Shown: in pieces, positions 50,263 to 57,955 of the stretch
Layout: each line of letters begins with the position of its first letter
Numbering within the stretch: the first letter of the stretch is position 1
Assembly: GCF_022832975.1 (NCBI RefSeq)
Contig: NZ_CP094846.1
Span: forward strand, 1,687,501-1,751,500
DNA length: 64,000 nt
Direction of reading: 5' to 3'
Source of the DNA: Ornithobacterium rhinotracheale
GTDB lineage: Bacteria; Bacteroidota; Bacteroidia; Flavobacteriales; Weeksellaceae
Position numbers and translations under genes: made by a program
Notes under the pieces: model-generated
The model's input: the letters and a program-made list of their open reading frames with translations, nothing else
What the model was told of the DNA's origin: nothing
The model's database searches: none

Positions 50263-50828
50263 TGTTTTCAAAGTTCAATTTAATAGAAATTTTTAAAGAT
50301 GGTTTTACAGAAATCAGCATAAGCAAAAAAAAGTTCGTATTTTTCTCTTTCCATTTAGTTCTTCCCTTTTTTATTTTTTTATCATTTTTTTTTTATTTTT
50401 CGTGTTTAGACAAGGATATCATCTCTAATATAATCAGCTCTATAAGTATATTCTCAGGATTGTTATTTTCTGTTATTTTTATTTTACTTGATAATTACCA
50501 TAAAAGAAAAAACAAACTAAAACTAAATAAAAGTGATGAATATGTAAATTATGTTGAACGTTATAAGAATTTCACAAGTAAAATAACGACACTTATACTT
50601 TTTTCAATATCATTATCTATTTTAATAATAATATCTCTAATTATTTTTTTATCAATTTCGAACAACTGCATATTTAATTCAAAAATTCAATCTATTAAGA
50701 TAAAGATGATATTTTCACTTCTTCAATCTTTTTCTTCAGTCCTGCTTTTCAACTATTTTTTGGTAGTTATACACTTGATAAAAAAAATATATGCTATGAT
50801 TTACGACTCAATAAACAGTAAATTTTAA
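50262..50828 (+). CDS. Small four-helix membrane protein
   Basis: 188 residues. Four long hydrophobic segments at about 24-48 (FVFFSFHLVLPFFIFLSFFF), 53-78, 109-136 and 148-178, with Lys-rich loops between spans 2 and 3 (HKRKNKLKLNKSDEY). The ATG overlaps the preceding TGA (TGATG), so translation is coupled to the disrupted gene. The composition (strongly AT-rich) and pairing with a cytosolic partner suit a membrane effector of a two-gene system. No family recognised. Confidence 0.7.
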   Translation: MFSKFNLIEIFKDGFTEISISKKKFVFFSFHLVLPFFIFLSFFFYFSCLDKDIISNIISSISIFSGLLFSVIFILLDNYHKRKNKLKLNKSDEYVNYVERYKNFTSKITTLILFSISLSILIIISLIIFLSISNNCIFNSKIQSIKIKMIFSLLQSFSSVLLFNYFLVVIHLIKKIYAMIYDSINSKF

Positions 50829-50950
50829 ATTAAAAACTATATATTTTTCAACTAAAAAACCATTAATTATCTAAAGTTTCACAGCACAAAAAGAACAATC
50901 ATTCATTTAAAATTCGTACCTTAGCTTCTTAATTACAAAAACTCATTTTT

Positions 50951-51949
50951 GTGGAAACAAAAAAGATTTATAACAATATACTTGAACTCATCGGGAACAC
51001 GCCCATGGTGCGCCTCAATCGCATTACGCAATCGGTTCCTGGCGAAGTCTTTGCAAAGCTTGAAATGTTCAACCCAGGACATTCTGCCAAAGACCGAATC
51101 GCAAAATACATTATAGAAGATGCCGAAGAAAAAGGCTTACTAAAGCCTGGTGCCACGATTGTAGAAACTACCTCTGGCAACACGGGCTTTGCTATTGCTA
51201 TGAATGCCATTGTAAAAGGCTACAAATGTATCGTAGCCGTGAGCGATAAAACCAAGGAAGACAAAATTGCATTTCTCAAAGCATTGGGAGCAGAAGTGCA
51301 TATGTGTCCTGCCAATGTTCCTGCCGACGACCCTCGCTCCTATTACGAAACGGCAAGACGCATCGCCGAAGAAACTCCAAATTCTATTTACATCAATCAA
51401 TACTTTAATCCCAAAAATATCGAAGCCCACTACCACTCTACGGGCAAGGAGATTTGGGAACAAACAGAGGGCAAAATCACGCATTTATTTGCTTGCTCCG
51501 GCACTGGCGGAACCATTTCAGGAATTGCTAGATATTTAAAGGAACAAAATCCAAACATTAAAATCATCGGTGTAGATGCCGATGGCTCCGTGATTAAACA
51601 TTATCACGAAACGGGAGAATTAGATAAAAGTTTAATTCATTCTTACCAAATCGAGGGCTTGGGCAAAAACTTAATCCCTGGTGCCACCGATTTCTCGGTA
51701 ATTGATGAATATGTAAAAGTAAACGATGAGCAAAGTGCCTACCGCACACGCGAATTAGCCCTACAAGAAGGAATCATGGGCGGCTATACGAGCGGTGCCG
51801 TTTTGCAAGGATTATTACAATACAAGGATAATTTACCAGCCGATGCCGTGAGCGTTGTGGTATTCCCAGACCATGGCTCTCGCTATATGAACAAAGTGTA
51901 CAGCGACGATTGGATGGCGCAACAAGGCTTTAACATCGATAAAAAATAA
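50951..51949 (+). CDS. PLP-dependent cysteine synthase family enzyme, likely cysteate synthase
   Basis: 332 residues, fold-type II PLP enzyme. The PLP lysine is in [11 protein letters not shown] near 47, the substrate loop is [12 protein letters not shown] near 71-82, and the phosphate loop is [12 protein letters not shown] near 182-193. The start codon is GTG. By homology alone it could be cysteine synthase or cystathionine beta-synthase. The next two genes, 6 and 20 nt downstream, are an SDR and an oxoamine synthase. Because cysteate condensed with fatty acyl donors gives sulfonolipids (capnine), the context points to O-phosphoserine plus sulfite to cysteate. That specificity is inferred. 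Confidence 0.75.
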   Translation: METKKIYNNILELIGNTPMVRLNRITQSVPGEVFAKLEMFNPGHSAKDRIAKYIIEDAEEKGLLKPGATIVETTSGNTGFAIAMNAIVKGYKCIVAVSDKTKEDKIAFLKALGAEVHMCPANVPADDPRSYYETARRIAEETPNSIYINQYFNPKNIEAHYHSTGKEIWEQTEGKITHLFACSGTGGTISGIARYLKEQNPNIKIIGVDADGSVIKHYHETGELDKSLIHSYQIEGLGKNLIPGATDFSVIDEYVKVNDEQSAYRTRELALQEGIMGGYTSGAVLQGLLQYKDNLPADAVSVVVFPDHGSRYMNKVYSDDWMAQQGFNIDKK

Positions 51950-51955
51950 AAAATT

Positions 51956-52807
51956 ATGAGATATGCAGTAGTTACTGGTGTTTCCTCTGGAATAGGAAAA
52001 GCCATTTGCGAAAAGTTTTTAGCCAAAGGTTTGTATGTCTTCGGGAGCGTTCGCAAAAAAGAAGATGCCAAATATTTCGAAGAAAAATACCCAAATACTT
52101 TTCATACGCTAGTTTTTGACACAACAGATTATCCTGCAGTGGACAAAGCCGTGGAAGAAATCCACAAAGTGGTGGGCAAAAAAGGATTGAGCGTACTAGT
52201 AAACAACGCGGGAGTTGCCAAATATGGACCTATTCAGCATGTGCCGATTGAAGAATTAAGACAACAATACGAAGTCAATGTCTTTGCCCCCGTATATCTT
52301 ACACAAAAATTATTGTGGCTACTCGGTGCCTCAAAAGAAGCCAAATGGCAAGGAAAAGTCATTCAAATTAGCTCTACCGCTGGCGTAATGACACGCCCCA
52401 TGCTAGGACCTTACTCATCGTCTAAACACGCAGTTGAAGCCATCTACGATGCACTCAGAAGAGAGCTTATGATTTACGGCGTAGAGGTGGTTTTAATTGA
52501 ACCAGGACCAATTAAAACTGAAATTTGGGGCAAAGCCAAATCAGGCGGAAATCCGTATGAAAATACCGATTATGGCGAAATCTTTGCACAATTAGACAAG
52601 GCGGTAGACGAAATAGAGAAAATCGGCTTGCCCGTGGAAGCTGTTGCCGACAAAGCTTGGGAAGCTTTTATAGCTAAAAAACCAAAAGCACGCTATGTCG
52701 TGGCTCCAAAGAAATTAATGTTTAAAGCTGCGATGTATGTTATCCCAGATCGCATGCTCGACAAGATTTTCTACAAAGATTTAAAGAAACTTACACAAGA
52801 ATCATAA
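51956..52807 (+). CDS. Short-chain dehydrogenase/reductase, likely in sulfonolipid synthesis
   Basis: 283 residues, classical SDR. The nucleotide loop TGVSSGIGKAI is at 7-17, NNAG is near 83, and the catalytic YSSSK has Y153 and K157, with a Ser at ISSTAG near 140. The insertion PGPIKTEIWGKAKSGG and the basic C-terminus are typical of lipid-type SDRs. Lying between a cysteate-synthase-like gene and an oxoamine synthase, it fits reduction of the 3-oxo (3-dehydrocapnine) intermediate to capnine. Substrate is inferred only. Start is 6 nt after the previous stop. Confidence 0.85.
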   Translation: MRYAVVTGVSSGIGKAICEKFLAKGLYVFGSVRKKEDAKYFEEKYPNTFHTLVFDTTDYPAVDKAVEEIHKVVGKKGLSVLVNNAGVAKYGPIQHVPIEELRQQYEVNVFAPVYLTQKLLWLLGASKEAKWQGKVIQISSTAGVMTRPMLGPYSSSKHAVEAIYDALRRELMIYGVEVVLIEPGPIKTEIWGKAKSGGNPYENTDYGEIFAQLDKAVDEIEKIGLPVEAVADKAWEAFIAKKPKARYVVAPKKLMFKAAMYVIPDRMLDKIFYKDLKKLTQES

Positions 52808-52827
52808 AAATAAAAAAAATACGAATT

Positions 52828-54087
52828 ATGGATATTTTTGAAAGAATAAAAGAAAACAGAGGTCCGTTAGGACAATTTGCAGAATACGGCGAAGGCTACT
52901 TCATCTTCCCTAAACTGGAAGGCGAACTAGGCCCAAGAATGAAATTCCAAGGCAAAGAAGTAATTTGCTGGAGTTTAAACAACTATTTGGGGCTTGCCAA
53001 TCACCCAGAAATCAGAAAAACTGATGCCGAAGCTGCTGCACAATATGGGCTCGCCTACCCTATGGGAGCGCGTGCCATGTCTGGACAGACTGATAAACAC
53101 GAAGAGCTAGAACAGCGTTTGGCTAAATTCGTTCAGAAAGAAGCTGCTTATTTATTAAACTTCGGATACCAAGGAATGCTTTCAATCATCGACGCATTGC
53201 TTAGCCCTAAAGATGTTGTGGTATATGATAGCGATTCGCACGCTTGTATCGTAGACGGTGTTCGCCTACACATGGGTAAGAGATTTACTTACCAGCACAA
53301 CGATGCGCAGAGCTTAGAGAAAATGCTCGCGCGTGCCGAAAAAATTACTGAAAAAACAGGCGGCGGAATTCTTGTAATCACCGAAGGCGTATTCGGAATG
53401 CGCGGGCAACAAGGTAACTTAAAAGAAGTGGTTGCCCTTAAAAAGAAATATAATTTCAGACTCTTGGTAGACGATGCACACGGATTCGGTACTTTGGGCA
53501 AAACTGGTGCTGGTGCCGGCGAAGAGCAAGGCGTGCAAGATGAAATCGATGTGTATTTCTCTACTTTTGCTAAATCTATGGCAAGTGTTGGTGCATTCGT
53601 AGCAGGCGAAAAACAAATGATTGAGTACCTAAAATATAACATGCGTTCTCAAATCTTTGCTAAATCTTTGCCAATGCCACTCGTAGTAGGTGCATTGAAA
53701 AGACTTGACATGCTACAAACCATGCCAGAATTAAAAGATAAACTCTGGGAAAACACCAATAAATTACAAAACGGATTGCGCGAAGCTGGTTTCAATTTAG
53801 GAAACACCTCAACCTGCGTTACGCCAGTATTCTTAGAAGGCTCTACCGTAGAAGGAACTTTATTGGTAAAAGACTTGCGCGAAAACTTTGGAATCTTCAC
53901 AAGTATCGTGGTATATCCTGTAATTCCAAAAGGAATGATTCTATTGCGTTTGATTCCAACTGCAGCACACACCGATGCCGAAATCAAAGAAACAATAGAA
54001 GCCTTCAAAGCTATTCGCGAAAAATTGACTTCTGGCGTTTATGCTAAAATGGAAGACGAAATGAATTTAGATTACCAACAATACTAA
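52828..54087 (+). CDS. Alpha-oxoamine synthase, likely cysteate fatty-acyl transferase (capnine synthesis)
   Basis: 419 residues, fold-type I PLP enzyme of the serine palmitoyltransferase/KBL/BioF family. It contains the PLP lysine K249 in STFAKSMASVGAF, VYDSDSHACIVDG near 132, and the Asp-His VDDAHGFGTLGKTGAG near 214-229. The substrate region reads MGARAMSGQTDKHEELE in place of GSR..NGT of serine palmitoyltransferase, a hint that the amino acid differs from serine. Flavobacteriia make capnine from cysteate and an acyl donor by exactly this type of enzyme. Serine palmitoyltransferase or another oxoamine synthase is the alternative. Confidence 0.8.
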   Translation: MDIFERIKENRGPLGQFAEYGEGYFIFPKLEGELGPRMKFQGKEVICWSLNNYLGLANHPEIRKTDAEAAAQYGLAYPMGARAMSGQTDKHEELEQRLAKFVQKEAAYLLNFGYQGMLSIIDALLSPKDVVVYDSDSHACIVDGVRLHMGKRFTYQHNDAQSLEKMLARAEKITEKTGGGILVITEGVFGMRGQQGNLKEVVALKKKYNFRLLVDDAHGFGTLGKTGAGAGEEQGVQDEIDVYFSTFAKSMASVGAFVAGEKQMIEYLKYNMRSQIFAKSLPMPLVVGALKRLDMLQTMPELKDKLWENTNKLQNGLREAGFNLGNTSTCVTPVFLEGSTVEGTLLVKDLRENFGIFTSIVVYPVIPKGMILLRLIPTAAHTDAEIKETIEAFKAIREKLTSGVYAKMEDEMNLDYQQY

Positions 54088-54107
54088 AATTCGTTTTTAA
54101 CATAATT

Positions 54108-54139
54108 AAAACTCCGCTTAGCAATAAGCGGAGTTTTTT
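54108..54139 (+). terminator. Terminator after the oxoamine synthase gene
   Basis: AAACTCCGCTTA and TAAGCGGAGTTT form a 12-bp stem around GCAA, followed by TTTT. It ends the three-gene operon. Confidence 0.92.
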
Positions 54140-54143
54140 TATG

Positions 54144-54372
54144 GGTTCCGAATGACACCACCACGCACCACTTTCTGAAACGCGTGTCACCTTGAACTTG
54201 TTTCAGGGGCTAGCATACTAATATTCTGAATTAATTTCAAAATATCAAATATGAATAAAAATCTATAAATTCCGTTTTTCTGAAGATTCCGAATCAAGTT
54301 CGGAATGACACCACACAAACTTTTCACGCCGCATTATCCTAAACTTGATGTTGGATTCTCAACAAATAAAAG
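54144..54372. repeat. Dispersed TGTCA repeat, degenerate cluster
   Basis: TGTCACCTTGAACTTGTTTC at 54185 and the following 75 bp match the copy at 41196-41280. The short element GATTCCGAATCAAGTTCGGAATGACA lies at about 54284-54309, another TTCCGAATGACACCA at 54146-54160, and ATCCTAAACTTGATGTTGGA at 54337 repeats CCCTGAACTTGATGCTGAAG of copy 1. So about three partial units are nested together. Confidence 0.65.
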
Positions 54373-54403
54373 GTGGTTATGTAGTCTATTAAAATATTTT
54401 TTG

Positions 54404-54494
54404 TATATTCGCAACAGCTCGTAAGAGTTAGGGCGCGAGGTATTTATAGTCAAGCCCGTAGCCAAAAGGAGATAGCTTAGCTGTCTCCTTTTGT
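54404..54494 (+). ncRNA. Candidate small RNA 1 (with promoter -7 and terminator-like hairpin)
   Basis: A -7-like TATATTCG at 54404-54411 is followed by about 80 nt with no ORF and three helices: AGCTC-GTAA-GAGTT with a GNRA-type loop, then GGGC...GCCC, then AAAAGGAGA / TCTCCTTTT (54464-54492). Flanks are AT-rich, while this stretch is richer in G+C. The nearest upstream TTTG is not at the standard spacing. No known RNA family is recognised. Confidence 0.5.
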
Positions 54495-54523
54495 GCGTTT
54501 TATGAGATCATTTTTTAAATGAT

Positions 54524-54643
54524 TTTGAATTTAGATTTAAATATTTTTGTACATTTGTAGTGTCAGGGGGTAACAACCCAGACACCCCTTACAAATTGTG
54601 AGGCGCACGCTCCAATAAAGTCAATTTATTGGAGCGGTTTTTT
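54524..54643 (+). ncRNA. Candidate small RNA 2 (promoter, pseudoknot, terminator)
   Basis: TTTG (54524-54527), a 22-bp spacer and TACATTTG (54550-54557) make a promoter. The predicted RNA starts near 54563, so its body is about 54563-54643. GTGTC pairs with GACAC, and the AGGGG between them pairs with CCCCT after them, an H-type pseudoknot. It ends in a 12-bp stem CGCTCCAATAAA / TTTATTGGAGCG followed by GTTTTTTA. There is no ORF, and it converges with nanA, so it is not a leader of any plus-strand gene. Confidence 0.6.
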
Positions 54644-54710
54644 ATCTAGTAATCAATGATAACTTTATCATCAATAAATACAAATAAAATTCTGCTATTT
54701 TTCAATCACA

Positions 54711-54736
54711 AAAAAGCGCGAAAAAGTTTCGCGCTT
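54711..54736 (-). terminator. Terminator after the glycan operon
   Basis: AAGCGCGAAA (54714-54723) pairs with TTTCGCGCTT (54727-54736). The minus strand has six T. Confidence 0.9.
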
Positions 54737-54758
54737 GTTATTTTTATTTCAAAAAATA

Positions 54759-55676
54759 TTAAAGTTCGTTACATTTATTAAAGAAATCTATAGCTTCTAA
54801 ATCTTTTAATAAAGCGGCTTCTTCCTCGGCAGTAATATTTCTAAACGGCACTCTGTTTTCGCCTAAATCTAAGCCCATCAATTTCATGATGCGTTTTCCG
54901 CCTACGATGTTTCCGCGGTATTTTACAATCACATTAATGACTTCTTGATTATAATTTTGCAAAATTCGGGCTTTTTCTAAGTTTCCTTTTTGCCATGCCT
55001 CCATTACGCCCACAAGCACATTGCCCACATAGTTGGCAGTGCCACTAATACCGCCTTGGGTTTTGCTCATTGCCAAACTCGCCAAAAGTGTTTCGTCTTG
55101 CCCATGGAGCATGTCGTATTTCCCGTTTTTCACAAATTTACATTGGTTAAACTCGTACATATTCTCGTAGGTATATTTAATGCCCGCAAGGCTTGGCAAC
55201 TTTTGGTCGGCTTTTTCCAAAAATTCTACCATAGACAGATACGCTCCATTGAACACTGGAATGTGGTAATAGTAGAATGGCAATTCGGGTGCTCCTTCTG
55301 TAATTTTTTGGCAATAGGTAATCAACTCTTCTACTCGCCCAATTTTTGGAAACGGCGGAGCCATAGAGCCTATCCCAAACACGCCTAGGGCTTGCGCATG
55401 CTCAGCCATTTTTTTGCTATCTTTCACGCAAGTGCTCCCCACATGCACGATGATTTTAAAATCAGCTGGCACAGATGCTTTCCATTTTTCGGCTAGTTGA
55501 ATGCGCTCCTCGGTAGTGAGCATATAGCCCTCTCCCGACGAACCGTTGATAAAAACGCCTTTTAGCCCATTTTTTCTGAGCATTTCGGCATATTGCGGAA
55601 TGATGTCATAATTCACCTCGCCAGCTTTGTCAAACGGCGTAAAGGGTGCAACGATGAGTCCTTGTATTTTTTCCAT
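54759..55676 (-). CDS. nanA: N-acetylneuraminate lyase (NanA-type)
   Basis: Splits sialic acid into pyruvate and N-acetylmannosamine via a Schiff base. It is 305 residues, a DapA-type barrel. The pyruvate loop is GSSGEGYMLTTEER (about 45-58), which matches NanA rather than DapA. The catalytic Tyr is Y137 in FYYYHIP and the Schiff-base Lys is K167 in GIKYTYEN. It is cytosolic, without a signal peptide. It is the last gene of a minus-strand operon with the GH92 gene (8 nt away), PNGase-like and sulfatase genes. A sialidase and transporter are not in this window. Confidence 0.92.
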   Translation of the reverse strand: MEKIQGLIVAPFTPFDKAGEVNYDIIPQYAEMLRKNGLKGVFINGSSGEGYMLTTEERIQLAEKWKASVPADFKIIVHVGSTCVKDSKKMAEHAQALGVFGIGSMAPPFPKIGRVEELITYCQKITEGAPELPFYYYHIPVFNGAYLSMVEFLEKADQKLPSLAGIKYTYENMYEFNQCKFVKNGKYDMLHGQDETLLASLAMSKTQGGISGTANYVGNVLVGVMEAWQKGNLEKARILQNYNQEVINVIVKYRGNIVGGKRIMKLMGLDLGENRVPFRNITAEEEAALLKDLEAIDFFNKCNEL

Positions 55677-55684
55677 ATATTTTT

Positions 55685-57937
55685 TTATTTTTTGGGTTGA
55701 TTTCCCAGTATAAATTCTATTTTTTTTGCAGATTTCAATTCTTTATCGGTGATGAAGTAAGAATTATGTTTATTGCCATCTATTTTAATTTGCTGAATGT
55801 AAATGTTCTCTGGGCTTGCATTGGAGATGATTTCCACCGCATCGTTTCCAAAGAATTTTGGGTTTAAGCGTAATTTAATTTTAGTAAACTTAGGTGCCGT
55901 AAGTGCATAATTAGCAACAGCTGGCTCGGTGGGATAAAAGCCCATCATGCTCATCATCGCCCAAGCAGACATTACACCCGTGTCGTCGTTGCCAGGGAGC
56001 CCTGCAGGTTGTGTTGTAAAATATTTGTTCAATAAATCGTTTACACGCATTTGGGTTTTCCACTCGCTACCTTTGATGTAATTGTATAGATAAGGATAAG
56101 CGATATCTGGCTCGTTTGCCATATCGAATTGTCCTTTTTCGAACACGGCATCGAGATTTTTCACGAAATTTTTGTTTCCGCCCATCAGTTTGATTAAACC
56201 ACGAATATCTTGCGGAACCATAAATGTATATTGATAGGCATTTCCCTCAATATAGCCCTCATTGGTTTCAAAATTGGCTCCTTTTTCTGGATTAAAGTCT
56301 TTTAGCCATTCGCCATTTCTGTATTTTGGTACTAGAAGACTCCATTTTTTGTTATACAATTTTCGGTAGGTTTTAGATTGCGCATCAAATTTCTTTTGAT
56401 TCTTTTTATCTCCCATTACTTTCGCAAATTGAGAAATCGCAAAATCCGCAATATTATATTCCTGCGTAGTGGAAACAGGACCCGCCACACCTGAATTTAA
56501 ACTCACATAACCATATTTCCAGTAATCATCAATCCCTGGGCGTAGCGGATTGTCTTTCATTTGCGTTGCACCTTTTAACATGGCTTCGTAAGCTTTTTTC
56601 TTGTCAAAACCTGTGATGCCACGCATGTAGGTATCTGCCAAAACAACGGTGGCAGGATCGCCTACCATGGTAAAGGTTTCGGTGTTATTTAATTCCCATT
56701 TTGGCAACCAACCTGTTTCGTCGTAAATATCGAGCATTGTATTTACCATATCCAGCTGGTCTTGTGGATATAACAACGACAATAAGCTATGATAATTGCG
56801 GTAGGTATCCCATAACGAAAATACGGTATATCGCTGGTGATTGGTTTTCTTTATGCCCACGCGTTTGTGTAAGGGAAATTCGCCGTTGATGTCGTTTAAA
56901 ATATTGGGATGAATCAATGCGTGGTATAGTCCTGTATAAAATATTTTTTTCTGATCTAAAGTTCCGCCCTCTACCTCAGCGACTGAGAGTTTATCTTCCC
57001 AAGCGTTTTGAGTTTGCGCCACCACTTGGTTAAAGTCTTTTTGCCCGATTTCTTTCACCAAGTTTTCTTTAGCATTTTCAATGCTTACATACGAAACGCC
57101 AATCTTTAATTCAAGCTGTGTCGGTTTTTTAAAATTATAACTAAAAAAACCGCCGATGCTATCGCCAACCACTTCATTGGTGAACGAAGGCTTTAGCAAA
57201 GTTTGTCCGTTATAGGTCATCCATTGCGCTTCTACGCCTTTGTAATTATCTGCCACTTTGTACGAACCAAATTCTTCGGCAGGAATCGAAACTTTACCAT
57301 AAAAATACACGGGATATGCCCCTTCTGCATTATTGTAGCAAAACGAGCCCACCATGCGCATTCCTTGAAATTCCTGATTATTATTCATTTTTATCACCGC
57401 TCCTTGCTCATTGGTTAAGCCCAAACCAAGATTGATGATTAAATTGGCTTGCCCTGCGGGGAAAGTATAGCGAGTAATGCCCGCTCTTGTATCGGCAGTG
57501 GCTTCTGCCTTGATGTTATATTTGTCTAATGTCAAAGCATAGTAGCCAGGTTTTGCTTTTTCGTCGTGGTAGGTGCTACCATATTTTAAATGATTTAGTT
57601 CTAAATCTCCTGTGGTGGGCATAGCGATGATTACGCCCAAATCTGGACAGCCTACACCGCTCAAATTCACATGCGTGAAACCTGTGAAAAATGTATTTTC
57701 GTGCACATATGGATTAGAAAGCCATCGGCTATCTTTTTCTAAAGGATTTTTGATGCCCGTGGTATCAAACGCCACATTAAACGGCGAAATGCTCAACATA
57801 CCACGCGGCGCAATGGCTCCAGGGTTTGTTGCACCAAAATTGGAAGTACCGATGAACGGGTCTACATAATCGATTGCTTTCTGCGCTAAAAGTATATTCC
57901 CAAGCAATCCAAGGGATAAAATTATTGTTTTTTTCAT
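55685..57937 (-). CDS. Secreted alpha-mannosidase (GH92)
   Basis: Ca-dependent exo-alpha-mannosidase that trims alpha-1,2 (or other) mannose from high-mannose N-glycans. It is 750 residues. A signal peptide is cleaved near LLAQ. DYVDPFIGTSNFGATNPGA marks the GH92 N-terminal sandwich, and the barrel has the family loop GNDDTGVMSAWAMMSMMGFYP near 647-667 (GNeDcG in most; here Thr replaces the Cys). Other motifs are TSQKPFT-like LHPNILND and SLWDTYRNYHSLLSLL. It is in the glycan operon behind a PNGase F-like gene. Confidence 0.95.
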   Translation of the reverse strand: MKKTIILSLGLLGNILLAQKAIDYVDPFIGTSNFGATNPGAIAPRGMLSISPFNVAFDTTGIKNPLEKDSRWLSNPYVHENTFFTGFTHVNLSGVGCPDLGVIIAMPTTGDLELNHLKYGSTYHDEKAKPGYYALTLDKYNIKAEATADTRAGITRYTFPAGQANLIINLGLGLTNEQGAVIKMNNNQEFQGMRMVGSFCYNNAEGAYPVYFYGKVSIPAEEFGSYKVADNYKGVEAQWMTYNGQTLLKPSFTNEVVGDSIGGFFSYNFKKPTQLELKIGVSYVSIENAKENLVKEIGQKDFNQVVAQTQNAWEDKLSVAEVEGGTLDQKKIFYTGLYHALIHPNILNDINGEFPLHKRVGIKKTNHQRYTVFSLWDTYRNYHSLLSLLYPQDQLDMVNTMLDIYDETGWLPKWELNNTETFTMVGDPATVVLADTYMRGITGFDKKKAYEAMLKGATQMKDNPLRPGIDDYWKYGYVSLNSGVAGPVSTTQEYNIADFAISQFAKVMGDKKNQKKFDAQSKTYRKLYNKKWSLLVPKYRNGEWLKDFNPEKGANFETNEGYIEGNAYQYTFMVPQDIRGLIKLMGGNKNFVKNLDAVFEKGQFDMANEPDIAYPYLYNYIKGSEWKTQMRVNDLLNKYFTTQPAGLPGNDDTGVMSAWAMMSMMGFYPTEPAVANYALTAPKFTKIKLRLNPKFFGNDAVEIISNASPENIYIQQIKIDGNKHNSYFITDKELKSAKKIEFILGNQPKK

Positions 57938-57955
57938 TTTTTTGATTGAATTTAT

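Noticed and set aside
49546-50828. A Kiwa defence system (kwaA/kwaB)
   Set aside because: The gene order is reversed and no sequence features matched what I know of KwaA or KwaB. Only the two-gene layout with a four-span protein is similar.
50951-54087. A sphingolipid (serine palmitoyltransferase) cluster
   Set aside because: The gene upstream is a cysteine-synthase-type enzyme, which serves no step of sphingolipid synthesis, and the GSR..NGT motif is absent. It is kept as the alternative.
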